A stretch of 64,000 nucleotides of DNA, taken from contig PUQB01000148.1 of the NCBI GenBank assembly GCA_003024785.1, forward strand, positions 1 to 64,000, read 5' to 3'. This document shows positions 47,480-61,156 of the stretch, piece by piece. Source of the stretch: Selaginella tamariscina (Eukaryota; Streptophyta; Lycopodiopsida; Selaginellales; Selaginellaceae). How positions within the stretch are numbered: position 1 is the stretch's first letter; each line of letters opens with the position of its first letter. Made by a program: the position numbers and the translations under genes. The notes under the pieces are model-generated. The model was not told where the DNA came from. It saw only the letters and a list, made by a program, of their open reading frames with translations, and searched no databases.

Positions 47480-48780
47480 TATATTAAAGGAATATACAGA
47501 TGTATTTCTTAATACTTTGCCTCAGGGGCTTCCCCCATGGCGAGAAATTGAGCATGAAATTCATCTTGAGAGTGGGACTAAGCATGTCTCTTGAAGTCCT
47601 TATCGATTAAAACATTTGGAGGAACTTGAAGTTAATAAATAAGTCCAAGAGCTTATATCTCAAGGTTTTATACGACCTAGTAAGTCTCCCTTTGGAGCAC
47701 CTGTGTTGTTAGTTAAGAACAAAGATGAGTCTATGAGATTGTGTATGCTTAATAAAACCATTATCAAAAATAAACATCCTATGCCACAAACAATTTTTTG
47801 ATAGGTTGGCGGGTGGAGTTTTACAAAGATAGACCTAAGAAGTGGTGATATAATTGTTTGAGAACAAGATGTGATGAAAACAACTCTTTGAACTCAACAA
47901 GGTCATTATGAATTTTTTAGTAATGCCTTTTGGGTTGACTAATGCACATGCTACTTTTATGACATTAATGAATAACATTTTTCACAATATATTGACCAAT
48001 TTGTGCAAGTGTTCTTAGACGATATTTTAATATATAGTAAAACTCCTACCAAGTGTTAAAAGTTTTACGTAAGCATAAATTATATGTGAAAATGTCTAAG
48101 TGTGAATTTTTTTAACCCGAAGTAGAATATTTAGGTCATGTGGTTTCTTCTGAAGGATTAAAGTTGATCCTAAAAAGGTGGCAGTTGTAAAAAACTTACC
48201 AGTTCCACATGATGTAAATGAACTACGTAGTTTTATGGGTTTAGTTATTTATTATAAACATTTTTCTTGGATTTTCAAGGGTGGCTTTGCCTTTAACAAA
48301 CTTACTGAAGCACAATGTACCCTTTGTGTGGGAAGCTAGTCAGAATGATAGCTTTGAAATGCTTAAGTCTTTGTTAACTCAAACACTTATGCTTGTTATA
48401 GCAGATAATGCAAAACCTTATGTGGTTTATACGGATGCCTGTGGGGCAACACTCGATGTTGTGCTCATGCAAGATGGGCATGTAATTGCTTATGAAAGTA
48501 GAAAACTTAGTGATGTGGAAAAACATTATTCCACATACAAACAGAACTATTGGCTATAGTTCATGCATTAAAGTTATGAAGACATTATCTCCATAATGGC
48601 CAGCCATTTAAGGTGTATACTGATCATAAGCCACTGCAGTATTGTAAGACACATAAAGATTTAAATGCTCGCCATGCACGATGGAAATTATTTTTGGATG
48701 AATTTCTTATATGGAAATAATATATAAGGAAGGTAAACATAATGTGGTGGCAGATGCATTATCACGTGTTAAATGCTTAA
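47480..48780 (+). pseudogene. Gypsy reverse transcriptase and RNase H, with stops
   Basis: Reverse transcriptase motifs appear in shifting frames: [46 protein letters not shown] and VPHDVNELRSFMGL. The YxDD region near 48,020 is disrupted. RNase H follows at 48,281-48,560 (YVVYTDACGATLDVVLMQDG, YESRKLSDVEKHYS) and 48,600-48,770 ([22 protein letters not shown]). The element cannot make an active polymerase. Confidence 0.85.
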
Positions 48781-48899
48781 ATACTGTATCCAAGTTGCAT
48801 AGTCCCTTGGTGAAATACATTATGGCTACTCAAGCTAAGGATCAGGAAGCTAGAAAATTGCTTTTTGTGTATGTAGAGCTGTATACCATGCATAATGGC

Positions 48900-50000
48900 A
48901 TGTTATTTTATAAGGGGTGATTATATGTCCCTAAGGATAGAGAAATACTTTCTCGTATTATGTTTGAGATGCATAATAGCCCGCTGGCTGGACACTTGGG
49001 TGAAAAGAAAACATATGAACTAGTTAAATGAAGGTTTTACTGGAAGAATGATATATGTAATTATATCAAAATATGTACTATGTGTCAGTTAGCCTGGCTT
49101 ATTGTATTAGTTAAAATTTCCACATGAACGTTGGAAAAGTATCTTTATGATTTTATTACTCATTTGTCAAAGACACAGCAAAAGCATGAGCAAATATGGG
49201 TTATAATTGACCATCTAATTAAGTATGCTCATTTATCACCACTCAAAAAAGATGCTAAAGCTATGGACTTAGCATGTTTGTATATGTCAGAGGTATTGTC
49301 TACCATGGGTATCCATTGTGATGTGATTAGTGATCGAGATACTAAGTTTACTGGTGATTTTTTGCTTAATTTTTTTTGAGGTTTGGGAATTAAGCTTAAA
49401 CTTAGTAGTGGTGATCATCCACAAACAGATGGCCAAACTAAAAGAGTTAATCAAGTTCTTGAGGATATGTTATGAGCTATTGTGAGTAATCACCTAAGTA
49501 AATGGGATAAATATATTCCCTTAATAGAGTTTGCTTATAATAATAGTAAGCATGAGTCTACCTTGATGAGTCCTTACTATGCAATGTTTGGACGATATCC
49601 TCGTATTTCTTTGGATATTGGTATAATTAGAAGAACATATGGCTAATAACGAGGCTTGTGAGTTAACAATACACTTGGAAATATTCTTCAAGGTTGTAAA
49701 TGTAATATTTTTAAAGCTCGTGATCGTCAAGCTAAGTATGCTAATAAGCATTGTTCATTTCGTCACTTTCATGTGGGTGATAAAGTTTATGTTCGAGTGA
49801 TATTTTTTTTGACTTATAAAAGATCTTTTATTGAAGCACTACGTAAAGGTAAATGTGATAAATTGGCTCCTAAGTATGCTGGTCCATTTAAGATTATTGA
49901 GAAAGTCAATAATGTTGCATATAAATTACAATTGTTTATTGGGGTGCGTATACACCTTGTTTTTCATGTTAGCCAATTGAAAAATGCTTTGATCTGAGGT
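48900..50000 (+). pseudogene. Gypsy integrase, catalytic Glu lost
   Basis: The zinc-binding part (HNSPLAGHLGEKKTYE, CTMCQ) is broken by a stop. The core keeps VISDRDTKFTG, but the usual DGQTE at the third catalytic position reads DGQTKRVNQ, so the Glu is Lys. The GPFKIIEKV domain at 49,773-49,997 ends the protein. Stops occur at about 49,030, 49,377 and 49,474. Confidence 0.85.
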
Positions 50001-50161
50001 GAATATTGGATTGATTTCCTTAAAGATGCACCAACTGTTGATTAGAGCAAGGTGATGGTGCTCCTCCAAAACGTTAATGTGGTAATATGAGTTAATGTAT
50101 GCACACTGAAAATTAGTTCTTCGATCTTTGAGGGCAAAGATCTTTGTAAAGGGGGGAGGAA

Positions 50162-50523
50162 TGTAAGGAAGTAGACTTATGTAATGGACTCATAACTACT
50201 AGGTGGAATATTCAAGAATATATTAATGACATGTGTACATAGATCTAAGAGTCCCATAAAGGTACACAATTCATAAATAGAAGAGTCCGTAAATATAAGA
50301 ATCCATAAAAGGATATAGGCTAATGATATAAAAGGGACAAAAGTATTTAGGGTGATCACAGTCCTTAGATATGTACTAGCGAAAAGTACTGTACTAGTGT
50401 ATTAAGCACACAATATTGCAAGTCTACGTATTACTCAGGGGAGAACACCACGTGTTCTTTGGTTGGGAGGTTTGAGTTGGCAAATCTTGTGTGTGCCCAT
50501 ACACGTGTTTTAGGAGCGTTACA
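50162..50523 (+). repeat. 3' LTR of the gypsy element
   Basis: 362 bp from TGTAAGGAAG to GCGTTACA, directly after a polypurine tract. Contains ACCACGTGTTC (an ACGT-core box), also kept in the 5' remnant. Confidence 0.9.
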
Positions 50524-50888
50524 ATCTACTAACTTGTGATACTTACCAAGCGGCCATTGATGGTCTCTGGTCCAACTCCATCGAATGCCATCAAACTTGG
50601 GAACGACCTATCCTTTCAATCTCAGGCATTAGGTACAGTGATCCTTGAGAAGGTACTGACCCAAACACAGACTTCTTCTCAGATTCATTCTCTTCTTGGT
50701 TCCTCAACACGTCTTCCATGGTGATCTCCTTCTTGGTGCCATCTAAAAGGCTGCTAATGCCATCCCCTCTCTTGTCTTGTGACGCACGTACCACCAACCT
50801 GCTATTTCCCGCACTTCTACAAGTTTGAAAAGGTGCATAAAAGCTTGGACTCTGGGATAACTAAAAAAAGAGAAGTAATGAGTGCCAT
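50524..50888 (-). pseudogene. ELIP-like gene fragment 1 (5' exon)
   Basis: The minus strand from the ATG at 50,888 gives a plastid-targeting-like start, broken by a frameshift after about 20 codons. It then reads RASQDKRGDGISSLLDG, EDVLRNQEENESEKKSVFG and PEIERIGRSQV. After a second shift, LMAFDGVGPETINGRL is followed by a GTAAG donor. This is the first part of an early light-induced protein, a thylakoid chlorophyll-binding-like protein made under light stress. The gypsy 3' LTR lies right beyond the donor, so the later exons are gone. Confidence 0.75.
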
Positions 50889-53800
50889 TTTATGATAAAG
50901 AGCAATTAAATTCAAAACTATTTGTATATATAAGACAGCAAGATATATGTTCACACACACACTAACTAAGCTAAAGCATTTTTACATAGTATTGCTTACA
51001 TTAGTAGACAACAGAGAGCTGAAAATTTTGAGTGGTTGCTACATCCTCCACATGTAACAAGGTTTAACCCCAATATCACTACAACAACACAAAACAAAAT
51101 TATAACGTTAAAGACAATTAATATGGACTTGACTTAGTACATGTTTCTTCGTGTATCTAACTATTATTTCAAGACTCATATACCTCCTATTGTAGTATGT
51201 CTTAATTAATACATGTAAAATCTAATTTGTAGCACTAGTAATATGTTATTGTTTCTTGCATTTTCAATTAATTACACACCAAATAAAAGAACACACCAAC
51301 CAATTTTAAAAGTATCATTATAGTTAGAAGCAAAATCAATATATATATATATATATCTTATTAATTAAGATTAAAAAATAAATATTTTATACATTAAAAT
51401 ATGAATGGTAACAACATAAGCAAAATTTCCAATTACTTCAAAGTAAACCACTTAGATTTACAAACTCTCAATTAATATTAATAAACATTCATGTATTTAT
51501 TTATTTTTAATGGTCCCTTCCTTGTTTTGGTATGTGGACCAAAAAAACTATTTATATGATTATTGCGATGTTGTTTCATACGATTTATTATAAACATGTT
51601 TAAATTGTTGGTGGCAAATATTCATACAAAGTAAATATATAAGCAAAACTTTATATGTTATGAAAAAAAGAATGTTTATAAAATAAATGGTTCATGGGAA
51701 GACCTTGAAAGACTATTTAGAGTCTTTAAATTTATGAAGAACAATTTTTTTTAAGATAAATAGTTTAAGGTAAATGTTTAAGTATTGTTTTGCAATATCA
51801 ATTGTTTTTAAACTTTGACTTAAAATTTTAGTTTTAAAGGAGTTAAGTGAACATAAAGTAATTGTTTTGGTTATCTTTAATGGGAAGTGTTAGGTGTGAC
51901 ACAAAGGATGCCAAGTTACCAAGGATTATGGGTGATTAGTGATATATGTATATACTTTATATATGGGTCATTAAATTATTTTGTTATTTTAACAAACTCT
52001 TAACAAATAGTTATAATAATAAGCTCAGTTGTATTTAAAAATTTAATAAATTATTATAATATCTCTTTCTCTAACATTTACACCATATTCATTTATGAAT
52101 GGTTTGTTGTGTCCTTGCACATTCTTTATAAGCATTATCATATACTTAATAAAGAAAACATGAAATTATATTATAAACATATATTTATTGAGTTCTTTAT
52201 ACGAAAAAAAAATACTTGATCATTATTCAAATAAATTTTAAATCATTTTCATAATTTTATGTCGTTATAAACATACTAAGAACCTCAATTTGTAATAACA
52301 ATGTAAATAATACACTAAAATCATCATTAAATTTGTAATATCATTTTTAATGTTATATATATCATAATAAGTTAATTCAAGTGGAGAAATTTTTTTAAAA
52401 ATGTGTGATTGAAGAATGTAATATATTTATTTTATATTTTTTAAGTGACTATCCTTTTTAATGAAAATGCATAATTTTCTTTTAAAAAATTAAATAATTA
52501 TTCAATTACTATTAGGACACTAATCAAAATGAAGTATTAAGATACTAATAAAATAAAAAATATATGGATAAAAACTGTAAAAATTAGTTTATAAAAAAGA
52601 AAAAAAATAACAATATGATACAACATCAAAATTAATGATGATTATTTCTTCTTATATACCAAAAAGCTATAATTTATAAAATCTTTTAAAGTGAAATATG
52701 TTAAGAATATTTTTAAAAATTGATTATTATTATTTTTGTTATTAATGAAAAGGTTTAAAAGGGAAATGTGCCTATTGTAATATGTTTCTAGCTTGTGTTC
52801 TAAGTGTGTAAATTCTTTTAAAATTTTGAATAAAGTGATTTATAATAATATGAATGAACTAATTAGCTCATAAATTCCATTAACAACCTTGTAGAAATTA
52901 TAATTATTAATATTACTAAACAAAATAAAATTCATATTCGAAAAGGTTAATAAACTTGTGAATTAATTTGCATATGTATAATATCAATTTAGAGGTATTA
53001 TTGCAAATCGAGATTAATAAAAGCAAAATTGACATTACGATTTATGTAAATGTATCCTTGAGCATTTTGAAGATATCAGTGCAATTCAAAATTAAATATA
53101 ATATTGGTATTATAACTTTTATACAAAATGAAATACATTCTTACATCATGTGCTGGACTGATAATTACATTCATTTGAAGCTACACAAACCAAACAAAGT
53201 AGTCATAATTGCAAAACTCAAATGTAATATTCAGTTAACATTACAATGTGACTCAAATACTCTACTTCGTACTAAACAAATGCAGATGTTATGTTGATGA
53301 ATTTTTAAGCACCAATGACAAGAAAAATAATATATATGAAGATGAAAATAATTATTTAACTTCATTACTTAATATTATTATTTTTTGCACTATAAAGATG
53401 ATATGAATTTATTGATTAATAATTAAATACATTTTATAAAGTTTAATGGATTTAAGATGGCACGTTCTTTTCCACTCAGCCATCCACGCTTCCCACTGCT
53501 CTATCATCTTCTTCCTACATTGCAACTCTTCTGAATTTGTTTTACTTAAATCTTTCTCATTTGCACCGTGCAGTTAAGCTAGTCTTCATTATCTATCGCA
53601 ACGGACACACCCACCCCAATTCTAATATTATTATTTAGGTTTGTTTTGATAAGAATTCACGTGAAACGTTCAAACAGTCAGTTCTCTATAGAGTTGGGTG
53701 AGATGAAGTATTTGGAAATATAAACTATGTATAAGAATTATATGTAGACACCACTCGTAATCTTTAGGATACATCTAAAGATAGCCTGGGTGCGGTACGT

Positions 53801-54184
53801 TGCTACTGAGCCTGCAAATGTGGGAGGGTATGTTTTCGTGCATAAGACGAATATTTTTCTTTTCATTTTCTTTATTGGGTGGCTTTGTACAACATGACGC
53901 TCGATAGTATAGAAACTAGTGTAACAAACTTAATAATATATTTCCGTAGCATTCCTCGTGTATCCACCTCAGTTCAGCTATTCTGTTACCTCCATTTTGA
54001 GTTCCTGTTACGGTGGAACTGGCATTCAATACATCAATCGATCAATAAGTGCATATATAAATGTATATATAAGAAAGGAAGAGCATTTCATAATGCTGTC
54101 TTCAATGCTAAACAGTAAATGAAATATCATTATATTATATATCAAAAATGTATATACAACTTCCCTTTGATATCTCACAGGTTT
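50889..54184. other. AT-rich intergenic stretch
   Basis: Very AT-rich between 51,000 and 53,450, with short ORFs that look random (for example 52,968-53,297). A more balanced segment at 53,455-53,880 (CACTCAGCCATCCACGCTTC) could be a gene relic, but I do not recognise it. Confidence 0.6.
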
Positions 54185-54716
54185 CTACATCATGCCAAAA
54201 ACTGGAGCCTTTGTAAAGGCCTCAGTGACAACGAGTGCGAGGAAGCCAATCACGGAAGGACAATGTAAACTGCTGCCGGTTTCTGTAATAATATTACATG
54301 GTATGCGCCGGATTGAGCATTTTAAAAACTCTCTATCTAAGTGCATCATATCTCTATATATGTATCTGCTTACCAAGCGGCCATTGATGGTCTGTGGTCC
54401 AGCTCCATCGAATGCCATCAAACTTGGGAACGTTCTATCACCTGTTTCTGGTTCCTCTCAATCTCAGGCCTTGGGTACGGTGATCCTTGAGACAAACACA
54501 GACTTCATTCTCTTCTTGGTTCCTCAACACGTCTTCCCTGGTGATCTCCTTCTTGGTGCCATCCAAAAGGCTGCTAATGCCATCCACCCGCTTGTCTTGT
54601 GACGCACGTACCATCAGCCTGCTGTTTCCCACACTTCTACAAGTGTTGCTTGTTTGAAAAGGTGAGAAAAGCTTGGACTCTGGGATAACTGAAGAAAGAG
54701 AAGTAACGAGTGCCAT
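54185..54716 (-). pseudogene. ELIP-like gene fragment 2 (two exons, frameshifted)
   Basis: From the ATG at 54,716: MALVTSLSSVIPESKLF and a Ser/Arg-rich transit-like stretch, then RASQDKRVDGISSLLDG and EDVLRNQEENE. Part of the ESEKKSVFG region is deleted relative to fragment 1. A one-base loss breaks the frame before PETGDRTFPSLMAFDGAGPQ and TINGRL. A GT-AG intron follows, and a short exon (VIGFLALVVTEAF, TKAPVFGMM) corresponds to the first membrane helix. Membrane helices two and three are absent. ELIPs normally have three helices, so neither fragment could be functional. Confidence 0.75.
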
Positions 54717-55550
54717 TGTATAGGAAACGATGAAAACAAGGAGCAGTTGATCTCAAAGAAGAATGTCAAAAATATTAAAACTATTTGTATCCTTGTTGTT
54801 ATTTACACTTCGATCTGATCAAAACAGAGTATAGAGGGTGTATTTATATGGTGTAAAGTATGTTGGGGCAGCGGTTGTACATCGCACAGAGCATCTTGTA
54901 TGTGTCAAGTGATATGCGGTGAAATGCGTTTTCCCAGTAAATTATGCTACGTGGTGCTTTCGGACTGGCTTTTAAATATTTTTAGTCATATGTAGATAAC
55001 ATTAATAATGAGAATTTATGAGCTGACCATGTTAATGGGGATTGCTTTCTTTAAAGGTTTAAGCCTAAACACAAATAAGAAATACGTAATAAGTATAAAG
55101 CAGTTAATTTTTCTTATTTGGAAGACCAATGCATTGCGATTAGGAAAAGGGTTTTACAACCGTAACCACCATAGGCAAATGAAAGAGCTACATCACATGT
55201 GTTTTAGTCACACATTATCTTTTTAAATTATTTCCAGGACTAAATTTTAAAAATTTTCATGTTTCCTTTGAACCACCATAACAAAATTAGTTATAAAAAA
55301 AACATTCAATCTAAAATCAAGTAAAAACTGTTTTATGTCAAAACACTATGTAATTTTCACGGGCTTTCCCTTCAACCATGCATCTATAATTTTAAATATC
55401 AATATTAAAGTGAAAAAGGCGAAAAGAGAAATAAATGATTCTATGAATTACTCAATTTAATATGTGTTTATAATATTGATTAATTTTCAACCTTCTTAGA
55501 AAAACCAGTATTCAAATGAAAATTAATTTAAATTGGTTTTCATTTGACAA
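54717..55550. other. Upstream region of ELIP fragment 2; no gene seen
   Basis: AT-rich, with short ORFs only. The segment ends where the duplicated block starts at 55,551. Confidence 0.5.
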
Positions 55551-58459
55551 CCATATTGAAAAAAATAGATTTAAATTGATTAAACAACAACCAATTGCAC
55601 TCAAATTTAGTGATACCATAGCATTAAAAAGCAAAGTAAAATTTAATGATTTGTTGTATTATCTATAATTATTATTATATTGAGATTCTTAATATGCCTA
55701 AAATAGTGCAAAGCTAAGAAAATGATTTGAAGTTTGTTTGGCTTCTTAGAGTTTATTATAATATACAAAATAATTATGATATGTATATTAAACTTTTAAG
55801 TATATACAAATATTAAATTTTTAAATGGTTTACATTCATGGTCTTTTTGTAAATATATATAATTTTGTAAAGGATTTTAAAATTGTCACCTATGTTTTAA
55901 GGGTGATTAATTTGTGTGCTAGTTTGTACAAGCACTGCGTGCTTCATATAAAATATTCATTAAATATTCTTTTAAAATTGCAACTGAGGTTCTACCCCTA
56001 TGTAAAGATATATTATTTAGTAAATAAAATATATTTTCTTCAACACAAAGGTTTAACTATATTACATAAATTACACCTTTTAAAAATGATTATGTTTCTA
56101 AATAGAGATTATGTTTATTTAAAATAATAATACAAGTGTATTTTGGTTATGCTAATGAAAGAGAGTGTCTTTTGTTGTTTTATTTGTTGCATAAAAAATA
56201 CATGAAGTAAAACAATGTCAAGAATGCTATAGAAAAGCTTGTACAAACATGTGTTTAAGTTTAATATGTATATTGTTTACAAATTTTTTTTTTATAGAAA
56301 AAACTACTTTATTTTACTAATAAAGTAATGTAATTAATATTACTTCATTTTGTCTTTACCTTTTCCTTTTTGTCTTATGTGTCTCGAAAATCTTCAAGAT
56401 TTGATTTGATGAACGAATCTTTTAGGAATGTTTTTTAGCATATATAATATGGGGAGGTGTTCTTCTTTTCCTCTTAGTATAACTTTTTCATTAATGTCTT
56501 ATGAATTCTTTTGATTTTATTTTTTTATACTTATATTTGTCTTGTTTCTATATAGAGACTTTTCAATGAAATGAATTCACCAACTTTTGTATCCGTTCTT
56601 TTTAAATGTAAATTTCTGTTTTGAAATTAATTTATCAAATAATGGTGGTTCATCCTTATGTTCTTCTACTGTCATTGTCTTCCTCTTCTTTATTGTCACT
56701 TACACTAGGCTCTTGTTTCAGCTTTAAATTTTTTGTGGAATGCAATAGCTCAAGTAGGTTCATTAGAACTGTATTTCATACACAAATACCACATCCATAT
56801 TTATTCCCAATAGATGTCTCCCCATCAATAAACCTACAAATAACATTTTCCCAGTCCATGACATAATTGTTCATGACATAATTGCTCGGTTGAGTGAGAT
56901 TGCTTGCGTATCATTATAGCTAGTGTAACAATTTCTCTAAGCCTCCAATGCTTTTTAAAAAAATACTTAAATTACAGAAGGAAAACAATATTGTTTAATT
57001 TTTAAAATATTAGTAATTATTATTATTATCATAAACTAAAACCTTGATATGATGTTTCATTATTATTCTTGAACATGCATGCCTTTCAAGTTGTCATTAC
57101 ATGAGATGCTACTCTCTCTAATACCATTTTTGCTATTAATTTATTTGTGTCCTCTTTCATATTTAAAACAAAAGTTCCACCTTACATCAGTAGTTGTACA
57201 CCACACACACATATTTAATATCAAATATAAGATTTCTTTATATTCATAATATATCTATGTATATATACATACATTCCTTACACTATTAAAAATAGACACA
57301 TCATATTCTTATTTTTTTATTTGTAAACTATGATAATGGGCCAAACAAAAGAAAATTAAATACAATAGTATGTGTTTATGCGTAGGCACACATGAGCACA
57401 TTGTTTGACAAATGACTTTTGCACATCTAATATAAATACATAGATAGATAAAGAGATAGACCAACCATGCAAGATTAAATATATTATGTATGTAAATATG
57501 CACTTCTCTATTATTCACCTCAACAAATAACACCAAATATAAAAAGAGTTAGTGCATAATCAATGGGTTGATTATACAAATAGGGTTGTTTTGGATGAAT
57601 TATATAAAAAATTATACTTTGTTACATATAAAAAAATTATACTTTGTTACAATATAAAAAAATTATACTTTGTTAAAGAATCAGTTATATTTTTTAATAT
57701 TACCCTTTTTCCATTTCTTTCAATTCTTTATTTTCTATTAAAAACTTTTGAATCAAGAAATAAATACCTAAAGATGTAAGTATCATGTAAGTGTGCAAAA
57801 ATTAAATAATAAATACCTTTATACCTTCATTTTCTATATAAAAACTTTTGAATAGATATATTTTTAATATTACCTTTTTTGCATTTCTTTCAATTCTTTA
57901 TTTTCTATTAAAAACTTTGGGGTATAAACCTCTTTTAATTATTTATGTGTTCCTTATTAACAAATTTTAATTCGTAGAAATAAAATGTATTTTACAAATT
58001 GAACAATTAAAACTCTACTTTGGAATCATGGATCGTGGTTATTTTCTCATAAATTTTTGTTCAACAACATATATTTAGTGTGTATAAAAATACTTAATTG
58101 TTTATCAAAAGATTTTAAAATATAATCGAATGAATATGTTTGTTTAATTTTCTTTAGAATTTTTGCCTTTCACACTAGTTCTTTGCACACAGATACCATT
58201 AATAAATTTTTCAAAAAAAACAATATAGACTCAATGATATTATTATCGCATCAATATGCATTTCATATAATAGTACATGAAAGTGTTTGAACTCACAAAA
58301 ATTCTCTTGTTAATAAATTTTGCCCAACATGTGTGTGAACTAAATTAAGGAACACATGTAGCCATATGTAAGATCATTATAAGTTATTAACTATAACAAA
58401 GTTAGAAATAACATAAAGTAAACATATATGAAGCACCTCCTATAACATGCTTAGCCATA

Positions 58460-58550
58460 AACCTTTACCACCATTGAATTGGTAGAGCATGTTCCTCTAA
58501 GGGAGGCACATTTTTGAGTGATGTACTAAAGTGGTTCGACCCAGAACCTT
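58460..58550 (+). repeat. tRNA-like, SINE-like sequence (copy 2)
   Basis: Counterpart of 25,190-25,280, with the better-kept B box GTGGTTCGACCCAGAACC. Confidence 0.4.
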
Positions 58551-58648
58551 CAGTAACAATAATAACATAAACAAGTGTTTGTTGGTCGAGCATAGGATGT
58601 TACTTTAGCATTTTCAAAGTTTTTTAACAAATGTCTTAATAAGTATAT

Positions 58649-58816
58649 TGTCGTAATTTTAACTTGGTGAGTTGATTACTTAGGTAAAAATTGTGAAATA
58701 TGTGAGATAGATAACAAAAACTCAAACAAACTAAGTCATCGTAATTAAAGGTTTATCATAAACACTAATTAACCCTTTGCCTAATTATTTAAATGGAATA
58801 GATAAAGGTTGTGACA
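58649..58816 (+). mobile_element. TRIM solo LTR (copy 2)
   Basis: TGTCGTAATTTTAAC...GTTGTGACA flanked by a perfect TATAT target duplication (58,644-58,648 and 58,817-58,821). Present at the same place in copy 1, so it predates the duplication. Confidence 0.85.
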
Positions 58817-59289
58817 TATATTATGACTATACATTTCTTTTATTAACCTGAATGCTATACAGTCAAACTAAATATATAACACATTTGATTAATATTCATA
58901 ATGTTTTTTAATCTTTTGTGAGTGAGGAATTCTCTCTCTCACACGCTCCACAACACATACACGTTACAACTTTGTATGGTTAGTTTACTTTATTGAACTG
59001 AAGAGGTACTTTACTGTGTATGTACTATTTACGCGTACATTTGTCTCTGTATGATATTTTCAGGTATTTCACTGGTAGCAAAATGTTTTAAATATTAAAT
59101 ATTCCATTGCCACGTTGGAAGAACGTTTCTTTCCTTTTAAAATAAATAAATAAATACCAGTTAAGAATATTCTGCAGTATACTCGGATATATTAACTTCC
59201 TGCCTCTTTTGTATTGTTCATGAATGTCGATACTTCAAAAATTCATTAGAGTTATAATAACAAAAGCATTTTTAGAGTTATCAAAGTCA

Positions 59290-59535
59290 TTCATTGTGAA
59301 GTAATTGTAATTGCAGTTTTACAATCACAGATAGATTTCATTCATCTTTTTTTTCATTCATAATTGTGAAGTAATTGTAATTGCAGTTTTACAATCACAG
59401 ATAGATTTCATTCATCTTTTTTTTCATTCATAATTGTCAAGTAATTGTAATTGCAGTTTTACAATCACAGATAGATTTCATTCATCTTTTTTTTTCATTC
59501 ATAATTGTCAAGTAATTTTATTTACAATCACAGGT
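59290..59535. repeat. 68-bp tandem repeat, about 3.5 units
   Basis: Unit: GAAGTAATTGTAATTGCAG, then TTTTACAATCACAGATAG and ATTTCATTCATCTTTTTTTT. Copy 1 has one full and one partial unit (26,038-26,135). Confidence 0.9.
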
Positions 59536-60954
59536 AGAAGTGGTGGCATGTTCACTTTAGACTTGACATAATTATAAATGTTTTTTAATTGTTTTTAATT
59601 TCTGGTTACTTTCACTTTATAACTTTGTTCTGTTTAACGAAGTACACATGTTTGTTTTGGTATCCACATTTTAATATTTTTCTTAGTAAACTGTACAAGC
59701 TTCTTAGCTCAAGTGATAGATTGTGTGGCTTTTAATTGCGTGGTTCCGAGTTCGCTTATGAAAAGCCTCGATGTATGTACTATAATGTATTTTTTCTAAA
59801 TAATATCTTGCTACTGTAAATGAATGGATATTACACGAATGGGGATATTAATATATTAATACTAATAATAAAATATACATAAATTAAGGTTAATTATCTC
59901 ACTGCTAGAGCGATACTGTGTATATCTACTTAGAAAATACATATCTTTGATATATATATATGTTTCTTTTTTCTAGAGAGATAACTCATGTTATATATAT
60001 ATACACTCGTTTTTCCTCCACATATTGTGGATACAGATGTTATTTTAAAAATACACAATCAGTTCACAAATGAAAGAAAAATAACCATGCTATGTTCTGA
60101 TATTTTTAATATATATAAAATTGATATCAGAGAATTTAAGCTTCTGCATAAGTTTAAGCTTTTTTTAGTAAACATTATTAAATGCAAGTGCAGGTTTTCT
60201 ATAATAGAGAAGAACAGCTCCTTATAAAACACAATCTTCACATGCTGTCGATATGCATGTGTGTGTTCCATAACGGGAATGAGATATTACGGCACACACG
60301 CGCACGCTTATGAATGATGAGAAGGAAGAGGAAGAGAACGTATTATCAGATTTCTTAAGTTATATAGGATTGACATCATAACTCTAAAATGTTTTTGATG
60401 TTTTTTATTTCTTTTTTTTTTTGCTATACATACTGGTAAGGAGAAAAAAAAACAGCTCATTACATACAAATAAGAATTAATGAAAATTTAAACTTTAAAC
60501 CCTATAATGAATATTAATTCTATTTAGTTCATGAATAAGTGCCTTTGTGAGTTCCATGTCTTGAACGTCTATATTTATTTATATAGTTACATAAATATTA
60601 TATCTACGCATATATGTGAAACTCGTCTCATTTATAACCTCATCTTATATCTTTTAAATACATACAAAACAAGTAGAATAATTAAATTAATAACTGTGAT
60701 TTAATATGAATAATGAATGTATATAAACATATCTTACTATAAACTGGTTCAAATTGGAAATTTAAACTGTGTATAATTTTAGATAGGTTGTTTTTACGAA
60801 GAAATTAACGTTTTTTAGTGCATGTGGATCAGTGATAAACATTAAGTTTATGAATTCTTAAGCTTCAAATAATGAATTTAAATACTATATAAGAATATAA
60901 TTACAGTAATATATACAAAATAATGTATATACACTATTCTCATTTGTCCCTACC

Positions 60955-60988
<34 letters not shown>

Positions 60989-61104
60989 AGTAATTTATAT
61001 TTCATTATTGCATATATTATATTTTTATGCTTATAAATCTTTCATTAGTATAATAAAATATTATCCCCACACATAAAAACAAATTCTGGCCACTGAAAGT
61101 ACAC

Positions 61105-61156
<52 letters not shown>

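Larger units (their letters stand above)
44836..50523 (+). mobile_element. Decayed Ty3/gypsy retrotransposon
   Basis: A truncated 5' LTR (44,836-44,951) is followed by a TGGTATCAGAGCC primer site (44,954-44,966). Gag starts near 44,975 and is interrupted by a solo LTR. Protease-like, reverse transcriptase, RNase H and integrase regions run to about 50,000. The polypurine tract AAAGGGGGGAGGAA ends at 50,161 and the 3' LTR is 50,162-50,523. The order RT, RNase H, integrase defines Ty3/gypsy. The integrase C-terminus (KYAGPFKIIEKV, IHLVFHVSQLK) is of chromovirus type, but I see no chromodomain. Confidence 0.9.

Noticed and set aside
52968-53297. 109-codon ORF
   Set aside because: Composition follows the AT-rich background; no domain, no splice or promoter support.
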